Part shown: positions 26,399 to 34,125 of the stretch, one piece after another | How positions within the stretch are numbered: position 1 is the stretch's first letter | Layout of the letters: the number at the start of each line of letters is the position of its first letter | Source: Parapedobacter sp. SGR-10 | Lineage (GTDB): Bacteria; Bacteroidota; Bacteroidia; Sphingobacteriales; Sphingobacteriaceae | NCBI RefSeq assembly: GCF_011030405.1 | Contig: NZ_JAAJTJ010000021.1 | Location: 1-64,000 of the forward strand | DNA length: 64,000 nt | Direction: 5' to 3' | Made by a program: the position numbers and the translations under genes | Notes under the pieces: model-generated | Told to the model about the DNA's origin: nothing | Seen by the model: the letters and a program-made list of their open reading frames with translations, nothing else | Databases searched by the model: none

Positions 26399-27088
26399 TC
26401 ACGCCCTAGCGATTGTCGCTACACTTACTGCGGCTCCGGCCTGTACCAGCTGGTTACCAGCCACACATATTGTCGCACCTGTGGTCAACACATCATCCAC
26501 AAGCAAAATATGCTTCCCTTTGACCAGTGAAGGTCTTCTCAACGCAAATACCCCTTCGACATTATCATAACGCTCGATTCTGTTTTTTTGTGTTTGGCTC
26601 TCCGTGACTTTCGTACGGATTAGGATATCCTCATTCAACGGCACTCCACTCACTTTGGATAGCCCCCTCGCAAATTGGCCCGCTTGATTATACCCCCGTT
26701 TTCGAAGTTTACTCTTATGAATAGGCACTGGGACGATCATATCCAATTGCTCAAAAATACCTGTTGGCTGTAAAATTTTAGTATAATACTGCCCCAAAAA
26801 TACGCCTATATCCGGTTCATTGCCGTATTTGAGCTTATGCACAAGCTTGGCAACACGGGATGACTTGGCAAGATAAAGCATAGATACAGCCTGCTTGAAG
26901 TCTAGCTTGCCCCATAGCTGCTGCGCAGTTTCATTCTGTTCGTCCAGATGAAAATCGGTCATGGGCAGATGGTATATACATTCCGTACACAGCACCTCCT
27001 CATGAGATAAAAGGGATACATCGCACGATACGCATACTTTAGGGAGGAAAACATGCACAAAGTCCTTCAAGAAAGATGAGATCTTCAC
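26399..27088 (-). CDS. ComF family amidophosphoribosyltransferase-like protein
   Basis: This 229-residue ComF-type protein has an N-terminal zinc ribbon (PKVCVSCDVSLLSHEEVLCTECIYHLP, about 15-42) and a type I phosphoribosyltransferase fold ending in the PRPP-binding ILLVDDVLTTGATICVAG loop (about 194-211). Other marks are KYGNEPDIGVFLGQYY and VPVPIHKSKLRKRGYNQAGQFARGLS. ComF works in natural transformation in some bacteria, but here no competence genes are near. It starts with GTG at 27088 and follows rlmN on the same strand with a 43-bp gap. The role is uncertain; the family is sure. Confidence 0.9.
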   Translation of the reverse strand: MKISSFLKDFVHVFLPKVCVSCDVSLLSHEEVLCTECIYHLPMTDFHLDEQNETAQQLWGKLDFKQAVSMLYLAKSSRVAKLVHKLKYGNEPDIGVFLGQYYTKILQPTGIFEQLDMIVPVPIHKSKLRKRGYNQAGQFARGLSKVSGVPLNEDILIRTKVTESQTQKNRIERYDNVEGVFALRRPSLVKGKHILLVDDVLTTGATICVAGNQLVQAGAAVSVATIARA

Positions 27089-27130
27089 AACTTTATCAAC
27101 GTATAGGTTTATACGCTAAAGATAAGAAAA

Positions 27131-28186
27131 TTAATTCGTTTTCTCTTTAATGGCTAATTGGCCACAGGCCGCATCGATATCCTTGCCCCGACTGCGGCGT
27201 ACATTGGTCACAATGCCTTGCTCACGTAGATATGCTGCAAACGCCTCGATCTTATCGGCTTCTGCATTCACAAAATCAGCCAGCTCTATGGGATTGTATT
27301 CAATAATATTGACTTTACAGGGGACGTGTTTACAAAACATTGCCAACTCTTTGGCATCCTCTAACCCATCGTTGAAATGATGGAAGACGATGTATTCGTA
27401 GGTAATCGGACTCTTGGTCTTGGCGTAGAAATAACGAAGAGCTTCAGCCAATGCTTTCAACGAATTTTGCTCGTTGATCGGCATTATCTCATTACGCTTT
27501 TCATCATTTGCCGCATGTAGAGACAGCGCCAGATTAAAGCGTACACCATCATCACCTAGTTTTTTGATCATCTTCGCAATACCTGCCGTAGAGACCGTGA
27601 TTCGCTTGGCCGCCATATTCAGGCCGTCCGGAGCCGTGATACGTTCGATGGACTTCAAGGTGTTGGCATAATTCAACAAAGGCTCTCCCATACCCATATA
27701 TACAATATTGGTGAGTGGAATACCATAATGCTGTTCGGCCTGCTTACTTAGCAATACGACCTGATCATAAATCTCATCCGCATTTAGGTTACGTTTACGA
27801 TCCATATAGCCCGTCGCACAAAATTTGCAGGTCAGGCTACACCCCACCTGCGAACTGACACAAGCAGTCATACGATCCGGTGTAGGTATCAGCACGCCTT
27901 CAATGACATTCCCATCGTGCAATGTAAAACTATTTTTGATCGTCTTGTCCGAGCTAACCTGAGACTGTCGAATCGTCGCACAGTTTATGGAAAAATGTTC
28001 TTTCAGCTTCTCCCTCAAGGACTTGCTCAGATTGCTCATCTGGTCAAAATCCGTCACAGATTTTTGCCATAGCCACTCGTAAATCTGTTTGGCACGAAAG
28101 CCTTGCTCCCCCATCTGGACAAGATATTCTTTAAGCTGATCGAGCGTAAGGCTACGTATATCTATCTGTTTCGCTGTCGTTAACAC
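27131..28186 (-). CDS. rlmN: 23S rRNA (adenine(2503)-C(2))-methyltransferase
   Basis: RlmN, 351 residues. This radical SAM enzyme methylates A2503 of 23S rRNA and A37 of some tRNAs. The iron-sulfur cluster cysteines lie in QVGCSLTCKFCATGYM (about 113-128; CxxxCxxC), and the methyl-carrying cysteine is in GKDIDAACGQLA near the C-terminus. Other marks are RAKQIYEWLW, NIVYMGMGEPLLNY, ITVSTAGI, LALSLHAANDEKRNEIMPIN and VRRSRGKDID. The start is the GTG at 28186, since no upstream ATG exists before a stop and the first internal ATG would remove conserved residues. A perfect -7 box lies only 5 bp upstream, so the message may have almost no leader. comF follows on the same strand. Confidence 0.96.
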   Translation of the reverse strand: MLTTAKQIDIRSLTLDQLKEYLVQMGEQGFRAKQIYEWLWQKSVTDFDQMSNLSKSLREKLKEHFSINCATIRQSQVSSDKTIKNSFTLHDGNVIEGVLIPTPDRMTACVSSQVGCSLTCKFCATGYMDRKRNLNADEIYDQVVLLSKQAEQHYGIPLTNIVYMGMGEPLLNYANTLKSIERITAPDGLNMAAKRITVSTAGIAKMIKKLGDDGVRFNLALSLHAANDEKRNEIMPINEQNSLKALAEALRYFYAKTKSPITYEYIVFHHFNDGLEDAKELAMFCKHVPCKVNIIEYNPIELADFVNAEADKIEAFAAYLREQGIVTNVRRSRGKDIDAACGQLAIKEKTN

Positions 28187-28190
28187 CCTG

Positions 28191-28198
28191 CAAAGATA
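28191..28198 (-). promoter_or_regulatory. -7 box immediately before rlmN
   Basis: TATCTTTG on the minus strand is a full match to TAnnTTTG. The rlmN GTG starts 4 bp beyond its 3' edge, near the expected transcription start, suggesting a leaderless or nearly leaderless transcript. No convincing -33 element was seen. Confidence 0.4.
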
Positions 28199-28220
28199 CG
28201 GGATTTTTTTGGATCCCTAA

Positions 28221-28260
28221 ATTCCTGTAGAGACGCGATAAATCGCGTCTCTACAGGAAT
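28221..28260. repeat. Palindromic element P3 (TAGAGAC arms)
   Basis: Perfect 19-bp arms (28221-28239 and 28242-28260) surround a two-base AA centre; the core is GCGAT/ATCGC. It lies between the amidase gene and rlmN, and its right arm encodes the last two codons and TAG stop of the amidase. Confidence 0.88.
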
Positions 28261-29078
28261 TTTTTATAGATCGCATACAATATCTTCAGATCTTCCTCCG
28301 AAAGGGCGGCTATATTCACATCCTTTTGGATATAGTGGTGTTTGAAACCTTTGATAGCTGCATCGGGGTTTTTGGTGTCATATCCGATGATTCGTAAGGC
28401 GACTATAGGATCAAAACCTTCGGGTGGATTTTCCAGATTATCGGCATACCAATATCCAAAACCTGCTTCGGCAAGCTTTTTCCACGGGAAACGGGAAGGG
28501 TCATTTTTGCGTGCAGGGGCATAGTCCATGTGTCCAATGAAATTGGCCTGCGGGATCTTGTACGCTTCCTTTAGATAGGTCAATAATTGGATCAGAGCAT
28601 CGATCTGTACATCGGGCCAGGGATCCGTGGTACCGTTATTGTCCAGCTCAATTCCGATAGAAGAGGAGTTGAGATCTGTATCGTTGCCCCATTTTCCCGC
28701 TCCGGCATGATGGGCCCGATAATAATCATTGACCATTTGAATAACTTTGCCATCCCTCCCGATAACGTAGTGGGAGCTGACATCCACTCGCTCGTTATGA
28801 AAGGTCCTGACGGTATGCTCGGTTGAGTTTTGAGCCGTATGGTGTATCATGACGTAATTGGGTCTACGCATACCAAAATTAGTGGAAGCAATCCACTCCT
28901 TGTCCACTGAAGCTATTTTTCCGAGTTGGTTCTCTACTGGAGCTACGCGGTAAACTTTGGCAAAAGCTTTCGCCTTTTTTGCATATATTTTTTCTGTGGC
29001 AGCGTATTTGCCGGTACTGCATGACATGACCACACTACACAGGGCGATCCACACGAACAAGATAGACTTTGTTTTCAT
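28251..29078 (-). CDS. N-acetylmuramoyl-L-alanine amidase (AmpD-like) lipoprotein
   Basis: This 275-residue protein has a lipoprotein signal (MKTKSILFVWIALCSVVMSC, Cys20) and an Amidase_2 domain (about 70-215). Zinc ligands are visible: the first histidine in MIHHTAQNSTEH (about 77-88), the catalytic glutamate in IGIELDNNG (about 145), and the second histidine with its acidic partner in FIGHMDYAPARKNDPSRFPW (about 180-199). It cuts the amide bond between MurNAc and L-Ala in peptidoglycan or in muropeptides and is likely anchored in the periplasm. The TAG stop lies inside palindromic element P3. It is upstream of rlmN on the same strand. Confidence 0.93.
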   Translation of the reverse strand: MKTKSILFVWIALCSVVMSCSTGKYAATEKIYAKKAKAFAKVYRVAPVENQLGKIASVDKEWIASTNFGMRRPNYVMIHHTAQNSTEHTVRTFHNERVDVSSHYVIGRDGKVIQMVNDYYRAHHAGAGKWGNDTDLNSSSIGIELDNNGTTDPWPDVQIDALIQLLTYLKEAYKIPQANFIGHMDYAPARKNDPSRFPWKKLAEAGFGYWYADNLENPPEGFDPIVALRIIGYDTKNPDAAIKGFKHHYIQKDVNIAALSEEDLKILYAIYKKFL

Positions 29079-29161
29079 ATTTCAAACTTAGATAATATGC
29101 TTTGCATTCACGAACCAATCTCGATATTCGCATTGGCACCAAGTTAAGAAAGTAATCGTTA

Positions 29162-29275
29162 TTTTTTGTCATGCTGAGCTTGTCGAAGCATCTGTTAACT
29201 GTAGAGTTTTTAGATCTTCCTATTCCCGAAAGCATTCGGGACAGGCCGTCAGGATGACAAAAAACGCTAAACTTG
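29162..29275. repeat. Inverted repeat R2 (GTCAT...ATGAC family) with nested hairpin
   Basis: TTTTTTGTCATGCTGA (29162-29177) pairs with 29249-29264 with one mismatch. Inside is a 6-bp hairpin CCCGAA-AGCA-TTCGGG (29225-29240). The stretch 29194-29275 also matches R3 at 32245-32305 except for an extra segment of about 26 bp. This is the main content of the 371-bp gap between the amidase and bshC. Confidence 0.7.
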
Positions 29276-29421
29276 GCCTGCAAGCAGCTCGTCGGGATAG
29301 CTCATGCATCCCCTGAAAAACAAATATACCTGCATAATGTCCATTTGTCAAATCTTCGCTATAATTCCAACGCAAAATTTACCTTTTTACAAAAATCCGT
29401 ATTTTGCATACCGATATACTA

Positions 29422-29429
29422 TACATTTG
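29422..29429 (+). promoter_or_regulatory. -7 box of bshC
   Basis: TACATTTG matches TAnnTTTG fully and lies 20 bp before the bshC ATG at 29450. A TTTTG occurs 15 bp upstream, a little closer than usual. It supports the shorter start. Confidence 0.45.
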
Positions 29430-29449
29430 CAGAGAAATCAGAACGGTAC

Positions 29450-31039
29450 ATGAAAGCGACTTACATCGAATACAGCGACACGAACAGTTTTTCCTCCACC
29501 CTATTGGCTTATCTAGCCGGAAACGAGGATCTAAAACCATTCTATGGACGTCTTCCGACCTTTGAGGGATTTGAAAAACAGGTCTTAGCAAAGTCTTCTT
29601 TCCAACATCGGGATACCTTGGTTTCTGTCCTGAAAGAACAATACGGGGACTTGTTGTCTTCCTCTCCCCAGACTGCACAGCATGTCACGTTACTGGCACA
29701 AAGCACCACATATACCGTTACGACAGGCCATCAGCTGAACATCTTTACGGGTCCTCTATACTTCATCTTCAAGATTGTGACTGCTATCCGTTTGGCAAAG
29801 GACCTCAAAGCAAAGTTTCCCGATAAAGATTTCGTTCCGGTCTATTGGATGGCCACTGAAGACCACGATTTTGAAGAAATCAACCATACACGAGTCTACG
29901 GAAAGAAAATCATGTGGGATGTACCCAGAATCTCTGGTACAGGACGTATGGCTACCGACAGCATGGAGCAGGTTGTACGTCAATATTGCGGCATGCTTGG
30001 ATTGTCAGAAAATTCGTCAAGGCTAACCAAAATGGTCGAGAATGCTTACATGCATGGGAGAAATCTCGCCGATGCCACGCGGCAGTTGGTACACAGTCTC
30101 TTTAGCGAATATGGCTTGGTCATCATTGATGCAGACCATCCCGAATTAAAAAAACTGTTTGCCCCTATCATAGAAGAAGACATCCTGCACGAAAAAAGCT
30201 TTCATACCATCAATAGCACTTCGGCAACCCTGGAAGAGAAAGGCTTTTCGACGCAAGTACATGCACGTGAATGTAATTTTTTCTACCTGACGGACGAGTT
30301 TCGCGAACGGATCGTGAAGAACGAAGAAGGTCATTATGAAGTGTTGCACAAAGACATCACGTTTTCGGAACAGGAACTGATCGCTGAGATTAGACAATAC
30401 CCCGAACGTTTTAGTCCCAATGTAGTCATGCGGCCACTGTATCAAGAGGTTATCCTACCCAATCTCGCCTATATCGGCGGTGGAGCTGAAATCGTCTATT
30501 GGCTACAGCTCAAAGCAAATTTTGATCAATATAGTATCCCCTTTCCTATATTGATACCTCGCAATTCGGCGATGATTACAGACGATAACGTGGCCAGCAA
30601 AATCTATCGGTTGGATCTGACTTTCAAAAGTATATTCAAGCCAACGACTGTGCTTCAAAACGATTATGTAAAAAGGCACACCAAACATCGGCTGAATCTA
30701 CGGGATGAATGGATGGAACTAAATGCTATCTTCGGCAAGATCAAACTCCGCGCACATAAAATCGATGCTAGCCTAGGTCCTAGTACCGATGCAGTAAAAG
30801 CAAGGCTAAAGAAAGCTATCAACAATCTGGAGAAAAAGCTATTGAAAGCCGACAAACATAACCACGAGGAAGCCCTTATCCAAATCGAACGGCTAAAGGA
30901 AAAGCTCTTTCCGGGCGGTGGACTACAGGAGAGAACAGAAAATTTTGCCACGCTATATGTGAGATACGGTGATGACTTTATCAAGGAACTCATCAAACAC
31001 TTTGAGCCTTTGTCCTTTAAATTCACAATCTTGTATTAA
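29450..31039 (+). CDS. bshC: Bacillithiol biosynthesis cysteine-adding enzyme BshC
   Basis: BshC, 529 residues. It joins cysteine to glucosaminyl-malate in the last step of making bacillithiol, the low-molecular-weight thiol of Firmicutes and many Bacteroidota. Family marks are TVTTGHQLNIFTGPLYFIFKIVTAIRLAKDL (about 88-118), PVYWMATEDHDFEEINH (about 131-147), FSPNVVMRPLYQEVILPNLAYIGGGAEIVYWLQL (about 325-358) and a long C-terminal coiled-coil (about 430-490; LKKAINNLEKKLLKADKHN) ending in YGDDFIKELIKHFEPLSFKFTIL-like sequence. The frame opens 59 codons earlier, but that part translates a repeat-rich gap and lies upstream of the -7 box. No other bsh gene is in the window. The stop codon lies inside a hairpin shared with the convergent folE. 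Confidence 0.95.
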   Translation: MKATYIEYSDTNSFSSTLLAYLAGNEDLKPFYGRLPTFEGFEKQVLAKSSFQHRDTLVSVLKEQYGDLLSSSPQTAQHVTLLAQSTTYTVTTGHQLNIFTGPLYFIFKIVTAIRLAKDLKAKFPDKDFVPVYWMATEDHDFEEINHTRVYGKKIMWDVPRISGTGRMATDSMEQVVRQYCGMLGLSENSSRLTKMVENAYMHGRNLADATRQLVHSLFSEYGLVIIDADHPELKKLFAPIIEEDILHEKSFHTINSTSATLEEKGFSTQVHARECNFFYLTDEFRERIVKNEEGHYEVLHKDITFSEQELIAEIRQYPERFSPNVVMRPLYQEVILPNLAYIGGGAEIVYWLQLKANFDQYSIPFPILIPRNSAMITDDNVASKIYRLDLTFKSIFKPTTVLQNDYVKRHTKHRLNLRDEWMELNAIFGKIKLRAHKIDASLGPSTDAVKARLKKAINNLEKKLLKADKHNHEEALIQIERLKEKLFPGGGLQERTENFATLYVRYGDDFIKELIKHFEPLSFKFTILY

Positions 31040-31070
31040 CCCTGCGGTTTAAAGCGCATGGTTAATACAA
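31031..31070. terminator. Hairpin between convergent bshC and folE
   Basis: TTGTATTAACC (31031-31041) pairs with GGTTAATACAA (31060-31070). The stem continues after one mismatch as TGCG/CGCA. It overlaps the bshC stop and ends 7 bp before the folE stop. No T tract follows, so termination strength is uncertain. Confidence 0.5.
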
Positions 31071-31076
31071 AAGTAC

Positions 31077-31724
31077 TTAATCTAAAGAAGCTGTAATTAA
31101 TCGCAAAAATTCAGAGCGGGTCACATCATTCTGAAAAGCTCCTGTGAAAGCCGAGGTTGTCGTAACCGAATTTTGCTTCTGCACACCCCGCATGGCCATA
31201 CACATGTGCTTGCATTCGATGACTACAGCTACACCGGCAGGTTTCAGGGTATCTTGAATACAGTCCCTAATCTCATTGGTCAACCGTTCCTGAACTTGTA
31301 GCCGACGGGCAAAAGCATCCACTACACGGGGGATTTTGCTCAAACCGACAATGTGTCCGTTCGGGATATAAGCAATATGCGCTTTACCAAAGAACGGTAA
31401 CATATGATGCTCACACATCGAATACACCTCGATATCTTTCACAACTACCATCTGACTGTACTCTTCCTCGAACATCGCACTGCGCAATACTTCCGCACCA
31501 TCAATATCGTAGCCATGTGTCAGGTACTGTAATGCCTTGGCAACCCGTTCTGGCGTCTTTATGAGCCCTTCACGTTTGGGATCTTCACCCAATGCTTCCA
31601 AGATATCGACGTAATGGTCGGCGATTCGCTCGACATGCACTTTGTTGTATTGATCTATTTTTACGTAGCCGTCAAGCTCCTCGTTGAGATCTATATTATT
31701 ATTGTTCATTTCTTTATTCTTCAT
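31077..31724 (-). CDS. folE: GTP cyclohydrolase I
   Basis: FolE, 215 residues. It converts GTP to 7,8-dihydroneopterin triphosphate, the first step of folate and of queuosine/pterin synthesis. Zinc-binding and active-site sequences are clear: [22 protein letters not shown] (about 105-126; Cys and two His) and [28 protein letters not shown] (about 172-199; second zinc Cys). [23 protein letters not shown] lies between. The first 30 residues, rich in Asn and Asp, are variable; an ATG five codons in is also possible. It is 9 bp downstream of the QueD/PTPS gene, which uses its product, so the two form an operon. Confidence 0.97.
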   Translation of the reverse strand: MKNKEMNNNNIDLNEELDGYVKIDQYNKVHVERIADHYVDILEALGEDPKREGLIKTPERVAKALQYLTHGYDIDGAEVLRSAMFEEEYSQMVVVKDIEVYSMCEHHMLPFFGKAHIAYIPNGHIVGLSKIPRVVDAFARRLQVQERLTNEIRDCIQDTLKPAGVAVVIECKHMCMAMRGVQKQNSVTTTSAFTGAFQNDVTRSEFLRLITASLD

Positions 31725-31733
31725 ACTGCTGCA

Positions 31734-32147
31734 CTAATCTCCAAAATACTCTACCGAATTGTTTTCCGTTTCGACCAGTCGAATGCTGTGCAGAAGAACA
31801 TTCTCCTTTTCGAACAAAGGTTTCAATACCTTAAAGATCTCTGTAGCAATAACTTCCGTAGAAGCCATCTTTCCCTGCATGAAATCCACATCCAGATTGA
31901 AATTCTTGTGATCTACTTTGAGCACGACATTCTCTTGAACAATAGATTTCATTTTTTTCAAGTCGATCAAAAAGCCTGTTTCGGGGTTTATCTCGCCTTT
32001 TACCGTGATAAACAACTCATAATTGTGCCCATGCCAATTTGGGTTGGCACAATAGCCGAATACCGCCTCGTTTTGTTCGGGCGTCCAATCTTCACGGTGC
32101 AATTTATGCGCCGCACAGAATCTTTCCCGTCGTGTTATATATATCAT
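31734..32147 (-). CDS. 6-pyruvoyl-tetrahydropterin synthase / QueD family protein
   Basis: This 137-residue protein starts at the ATG at 32147 (MIYITRRERFCAAHKLH). The frame reaches 18 codons further, but a perfect -7 box at 32154-32161 lies inside that extension. Zinc histidines are in CAAHKLH (about 11-16) and in GYCANPNWHGHNYELFITV (about 30-48, HGH), with a cysteine in the latter placed as in PTPS and QueD enzymes. Other marks are TGFLIDLKKMKSIVQENV, LDVDFMQGKMASTEVIATEIF and the glutamate in VRLVETENNSVEY-like sequence near the end. It acts on dihydroneopterin triphosphate, the product of the adjacent FolE, most probably making 6-carboxytetrahydropterin for queuosine. Confidence 0.92.
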   Translation of the reverse strand: MIYITRRERFCAAHKLHREDWTPEQNEAVFGYCANPNWHGHNYELFITVKGEINPETGFLIDLKKMKSIVQENVVLKVDHKNFNLDVDFMQGKMASTEVIATEIFKVLKPLFEKENVLLHSIRLVETENNSVEYFGD

Positions 32148-32153
32148 GATATA

Positions 32154-32161
32154 CAAAGATA
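32154..32161 (-). promoter_or_regulatory. -7 box of the queD-folE operon
   Basis: TATCTTTG on the minus strand matches TAnnTTTG fully, 6 bp before the ATG at 32147. This argues for the shorter start and for a very short leader. No clear -33 element was found. Confidence 0.45.
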
Positions 32162-32244
32162 ACCCTAAAAATCTATATTTCAGAACCGGTTTAAAAATCA
32201 TTTATCTGCATGGTCACTACTTGTGCTGATGCAACATTGGATCT

Positions 32245-32381
32245 TTTAACTGTATATAGTTTTTAGATTCTTCCTTCGTCAGAATGACAAAAAACGCTTA
32301 ACTTGCGACAGGTAGGATCCGTAGATTTATCTTCGATGAGCTCGTTTCACTCGGTTCTCTCCGTCCCTCATCAAAATGACG
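32245..32381. repeat. Repeat R3, composite relative of R2 and R1
   Basis: The first part (32245-32305) shares TTTTTAGAT, CTTCC, CGTCAG and ATGACAAAAAACGCT with R2. The second part (about 32332-32381) ends CTCATCAAAATGACG and holds CGTTTCACTCGGTTC, similar to the right arm of R1. It looks like two partial elements side by side in front of mqnB. Confidence 0.55.
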
Positions 32382-32405
32382 GTACAGTTTGTTAACTTTA
32401 TCCCC

Positions 32406-33044
32406 ATGCAAGAACTCCATACAAAACCCTTAGTCGTGGCCGCCACCCGTGCAGAAATCGCCCTCAGCATCCCTCTACTGGACGCACAGCAGATTCCCTA
32501 CGTGATTACGGGAGTAGGTATGGTAGCGACTGCATATGCGCTGACAAAGGCCTTGCACCGATGCACCCCGCCCTACATCCTCAACCTGGGCATTGCCGGC
32601 AGTTTGTCCGATGAGCTGCCGATAGGATCCGTTGTCGAGATTGTACAAGATACTTTCTTTGAGCTTGGAGCAGAGCATGAAGATGACTTTATCCCTCTCG
32701 AACAATTGGGATTCGGGGCTTCGTCGTGGGCAAACCTCTCTTCGGGACATATACACACGGCACTGGATAAGGTGGAAGGTATTACGGTCAACAAAGTACA
32801 TGGTCATAAACGGGCGATCCAACAGGTGCAACAGCGCCTACCCTATGCCCGTACGGAAAGTATGGAAGGAGCCGCCGTTTTCTATGTGAGCAACGAAGAA
32901 AACATTCCCTGTATACAAGTCCGGTCTATCTCCAATTTTGTCGGACCTAGGGATAAATCTACATGGAACATACCCTTGGCCATTCAAAATCTACATGAAT
33001 GGTTGAGCGATTTCCTAAAATTGCGTGATGGACAACAGTCCTAA
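32406..33044 (+). CDS. mqnB: Futalosine hydrolase
   Basis: MqnB, 212 residues from the ATG at 32406. The frame starts ten codons earlier, but within repeat R3. It removes adenine or hypoxanthine from futalosine to give dehypoxanthine futalosine in the futalosine route to menaquinone. The fold is that of nucleoside phosphorylases: PLVVAATRAEIALSIPLL at the start, VITGVGMVATAYAL (about 39-52), YILNLGIAGSLSDELPIGSVVEI (about 67-88), the SMEGAAVFYVSNEENIPCIQVRSISN stretch (about 155-180) and NFVGPRDKSTWNIPLAI near the end. mqnD of the same pathway lies 19 kb away in this window. It overlaps the convergent pseudouridine synthase gene by 30 bp. Confidence 0.9.
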   Translation: MQELHTKPLVVAATRAEIALSIPLLDAQQIPYVITGVGMVATAYALTKALHRCTPPYILNLGIAGSLSDELPIGSVVEIVQDTFFELGAEHEDDFIPLEQLGFGASSWANLSSGHIHTALDKVEGITVNKVHGHKRAIQQVQQRLPYARTESMEGAAVFYVSNEENIPCIQVRSISNFVGPRDKSTWNIPLAIQNLHEWLSDFLKLRDGQQS

Positions 33045-33701
33045 GACCCGTAAAAATTCTGGTTGGGGCTCTGCAACGATATGCAGTGTTTGATGTGTGT
33101 GCGGATGGACAAAGGATAGTGACCTCGCGTGGAGCATCATGGTATCCATATCAAAATGTTCTTTCCACAATTTGTTTTGCTTGTTGCAACCATGCGGTCT
33201 ATCTCCGAGAATCGGGTGAAAAACATGGGCAAAGTGTTTACGGATCTGGTGCATACGCCCTGTTTCGGGGGTAGCTTCGATCAGTGAATAACGGGATGTA
33301 GAAAATTTTCCCGAAGCAACACCTATTTCGGATTGTGACAAGGTTTTATAATGTGTGACAGCTTCCTGCAAAGTGCCATTTTCCTTTTTCAGCGGGTAAT
33401 CGATCGTACCCTTCTCTCCCGTATGTCCCCGTACGATGGCCAGGTATTTTTTTGTGACCTTCTTGTCGTAAAACAGCTGCTGGGACAGCCTGTCGGTTTC
33501 TTTATCCAAGGCAAACAACAGCACACCCGAAGTTTTTCGATCCAGCCTATGCGAAGGGTATACCGAACGGCAGATCTGATTACGGAGCAACTGCAAGGCA
33601 AATGTCGTTGTATCAGCAGCTATACCCGAACGATGAACCAACAAACCATGCGGTTTATTGATAGCAACCAGGTACTCATCTTGGTAGAGGATGTCCAACA
33701 T
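33015..33701 (-). CDS. RNA pseudouridine synthase (TruC/RluA-type)
   Basis: This 228-residue enzyme starts at the ATG at 33701; the preceding codon is a GTG. The RluA-family active-site motif is clear: YPSHRLDRKTSGVLLFALD (about 48-66), with the catalytic aspartate in HRLDR. Others are VAINKPHGLLVHRSG (about 12-26), KKYLAIVRG, and EATPETGRMHQIRKHFAHVFHPILGDRPHG (about 142-171). The short length without an S4 domain points to TruC-like enzymes that modify U65 of tRNA, but the RNA target is not certain. Start and stop codons of this gene and the DUF4359-like gene upstream overlap (TGATG), so they are co-transcribed. Its 3' end overlaps mqnB on the opposite strand. Confidence 0.9.
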   Translation of the reverse strand: MLDILYQDEYLVAINKPHGLLVHRSGIAADTTTFALQLLRNQICRSVYPSHRLDRKTSGVLLFALDKETDRLSQQLFYDKKVTKKYLAIVRGHTGEKGTIDYPLKKENGTLQEAVTHYKTLSQSEIGVASGKFSTSRYSLIEATPETGRMHQIRKHFAHVFHPILGDRPHGCNKQNKLWKEHFDMDTMMLHARSLSFVHPHTHQTLHIVAEPQPEFLRVLGLLSITQF

Positions 33702-34069
33702 CACAGATCCTTCAACGTGCCGATAATCTCATCTGCTTTCTCGTCAATTTTGGAAGTAAGCCATACTTGCCTGAAAGCACCTCCACCGATAGGTGTGGTT
33801 TCGCCCTGCCACTTGATTTTGACCAAGGAAAACAGGTAGTAATTCTCGATCACGACATTATTGCTCACAAAATCCTTGACCAATCTGTCCCCGAAAAGTG
33901 TCATGCCCAATTGTATCGCATCCTGATGCTGGTAATCGAGTTGCTTACGAAGGATTTGTTCGGCCTTGGACGAGATTGCCGTCTCGAACTTTCCTTTAGA
34001 AGGATTCGTCAGGATAGCAGCCAATATGATGGCTATGACGAGCAAGGCAAAGATTCTTGTTTTTGACAT
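33701..34069 (-). CDS. DUF4359-like membrane-anchored protein
   Basis: This 122-residue protein starts at the ATG at 34069; the longer frame begins with TTG. One N-terminal hydrophobic helix (MSKTRIFALLVIAIILAAILTNPS) is followed by a soluble part. LTNPSKGKFETAISSKAEQILRK, then LFGDRLVKDFVSNNVVIENYYLFSLVKIKWQGETTPIGGGAFRQVWL, resemble DUF4359 proteins of unknown role. It is probably held in the inner membrane with its bulk in the periplasm. It sits between apaG and the pseudouridine synthase gene, with palindrome P4 between apaG and itself and a one-base start/stop overlap with the synthase. Confidence 0.65.
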   Translation of the reverse strand: MSKTRIFALLVIAIILAAILTNPSKGKFETAISSKAEQILRKQLDYQHQDAIQLGMTLFGDRLVKDFVSNNVVIENYYLFSLVKIKWQGETTPIGGGAFRQVWLTSKIDEKADEIIGTLKDL

Positions 34070-34093
34070 GCACAAAAATAGGATTTATTTTCA

Positions 34094-34121
34094 GTAGAGA
34101 CACAAGATCTTGTGTCTCTAC
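34094..34121. repeat. Palindromic element P4 (TAGAGAC arms)
   Basis: A perfect 28-bp palindrome with arms GTAGAGACACAAGA. It lies in the gap between apaG (stop at 34126) and the DUF4359-like gene. The outer GTAGAGAC is shared with P3 and the core ACAAGATCTTGT is unlike the other copies. Confidence 0.88.
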
Positions 34122-34125
34122 CCTA

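Noticed and set aside
26151..26402. Minus-strand 83-codon frame between VanZ and comF
   Set aside because: It lies opposite the end of VanZ and the small lipoprotein gene, has no signal or recognisable motif, and the plus-strand lipoprotein explains the sequence better.
29035..29283. Minus-strand 82-codon frame across repeat R2
   Set aside because: The translation (HPDGLSRMLSGIGRS) is the kind produced by intergenic inverted repeats of this sort. It is not a gene.
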